From an uncultured Opitutia bacterium (GTDB lineage Bacteria; Verrucomicrobiota; Verrucomicrobiia; Opitutales; Coraliomargaritaceae): 7,860 bases of DNA. The translations under genes were made by a program, and so were the position numbers. Location: positions 1 through 7,860 of the forward strand of contig CALBPO010000060.1 of assembly GCA_937899295.1 (NCBI GenBank). The letters are read 5' to 3'. Shown one piece after another: positions 7,563-7,860 of this stretch (positions within the stretch are counted from its first letter, which is position 1; each line of letters starts with the position of its first letter). The notes beneath the pieces are model-generated. The model made no database searches, had not been told where the DNA came from, and was given only the letters and a program-made list of their open reading frames with translations.

Positions 7563-7593
7563 ATATTGTTGGACTTTAGGGCAAGTCACGTGA

Positions 7594-7639
7594 ACTGTGA
7601 CCGTGACACTGTGACCGTGACCTTGACTGTGATTGTGGC
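7594..7639. repeat. 14-bp tandem repeat, two perfect copies and one decayed copy
   Basis: The unit ACTGTGACCGTGAC occurs at 7594-7607 and again directly at 7608-7621 without a mismatch. A third copy, ACTGTGATTGTGGC at 7626-7639, matches 11 of 14 positions after a 4-base spacer. Each unit is itself built from GTGAC-like half units. The array lies 32 bp upstream of the chosen transporter start, a position suited to operator sites, though slippage-generated simple repeat is an equally good explanation. The palindrome TCACGTGA (7586-7593) abuts it. Confidence 0.8.
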
Positions 7640-7710
7640 TGGTCAGGGCAATATCTCCTACCAACAATTCATGAAGGCGCTTACCAATGACGGAGGGGAT
7701 ACCACGCAAA

Positions 7711-7722
7711 CGGCTCGAGCCG
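7711..7722. promoter_or_regulatory. Perfect 12-bp palindrome, candidate operator
   Basis: CGGCTCGAGCCG reads identically on both strands; the flanking bases do not extend the symmetry. It is 149 bp upstream of the chosen transporter start codon. A perfect GC-rich palindrome could bind a dimeric regulator or could simply be part of a repeat element. No second copy was noticed elsewhere in the window. Confidence 0.3.
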
Positions 7723-7860
7723 CAATGGCCAGCTTTTGCCACCTCTTGAGTGTCTGGGGACACGCCAGCTCTCGAATGGCGGAAATGCCAGAAGGGAGGG
7801 GAGCCGCTTTTGATACATTTTGTTCGATGGTGAGCACCGGTCTCGATACGGCAACGTCAT

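Larger units (their letters stand above)
7563..7860. other. Upstream region of the transporter gene, no convincing gene
   Basis: These 298 bp hold no frame I can call as a gene. A 59-codon minus-strand frame (7860-7681) begins with ATG exactly at the window edge, and the other two minus-strand frames are also open over most of the same stretch, which points to noncoding or repeat DNA rather than a gene. The stretch from about 7680 to 7810 is visibly richer in G and C than the 148-421 gap. It contains small hairpins, for example GTGTC/GACAC at 7750-7754 and 7759-7763. The transporter promoter should lie here, but I see no clean -35/-10 pair. Confidence 0.5.

Noticed and set aside
7563..7763. 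N-terminal extension of the transporter to a GTG at 7763, giving a His/Ser-rich TSHNHSQGHGHS segment
   Set aside because: The segment is a translation of the GTGAC tandem repeat and upstream DNA; FucP proteins begin close to the first membrane helix, which fits ATG 7562 or 7556.
7681..7860. 59-codon minus-strand frame starting at the window edge
   Set aside because: Rich in Arg, Pro and Trp, no family resemblance, and the other minus-strand frames are also open over the same stretch.
1..7860. CRISPR arrays, tRNA or rRNA genes, insertion sequences, phage or toxin-antitoxin genes
   Set aside because: No regularly spaced repeats, no tRNA or rRNA signatures and no transposase or phage motifs were seen on either strand.

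Overview
This window looks like a sugar-acid catabolic operon from a marine, algal-polysaccharide-degrading bacterium. A Verrucomicrobiota of the Puniceicoccales/Opitutales kind is my best guess. That placement is inferred from protein style, roughly 50% GC and the lack of Shine-Dalgarno sequences; no marker gene is present and a Bacteroidota host is not excluded.

Layout. The left edge (1-147, minus) holds the first 49 residues of an unrecognised secreted protein with a clear signal peptide; this gene is too short in the window to stand out. A 274-bp AT-rich gap separates it from a divergent AraC-family regulator (422-1342, plus). The rest, 1376-7562, is a compact block of six minus-strand genes convergent with the regulator. 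In transcription order they are a FucP-type MFS sugar:H+ symporter, a FucU mutarotase, an aldo/keto reductase of the L-fucose/L-galactose dehydrogenase type, a COG3618 amidohydrolase-fold lactonase, a zinc medium-chain dehydrogenase resembling LgoD (L-galactonate 5-dehydrogenase), and a UxaE-type tagaturonate epimerase. Gaps are 4 to 33 bp, except 73 bp between fucU and the aldo/keto reductase, where a strong intrinsic terminator-like hairpin sits. The right edge (7563-7860) has no convincing gene but holds a perfect 14-bp tandem repeat and a 12-bp palindrome upstream of the transporter.

How the genes work together. Gene order follows the steps of a pathway: uptake, anomer interconversion, oxidation of the sugar at C1 to a lactone, lactone hydrolysis, oxidation of the aldonate at C5, and epimerisation at C4. 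Read this way, the block converts L-galactose through L-galactono-1,5-lactone, L-galactonate and D-tagaturonate to D-fructuronate, which would join the ordinary hexuronate route (UxuB, UxuA, KdgK, Eda; none in this window). The first three enzymatic steps match the L-galactose pathway described in Bacteroides vulgatus. The addition of a one-step UxaE epimerase is the distinctive part here. L-fucose (6-deoxy-L-galactose) is the main alternative or additional substrate, because FucP, FucU, the dehydrogenase and the lactonase all fit it; however, no fuconate dehydratase or 2-keto-3-deoxyfuconate dehydrogenase is visible. All functions are read from sequence motifs and remembered family sequences; no search was run.
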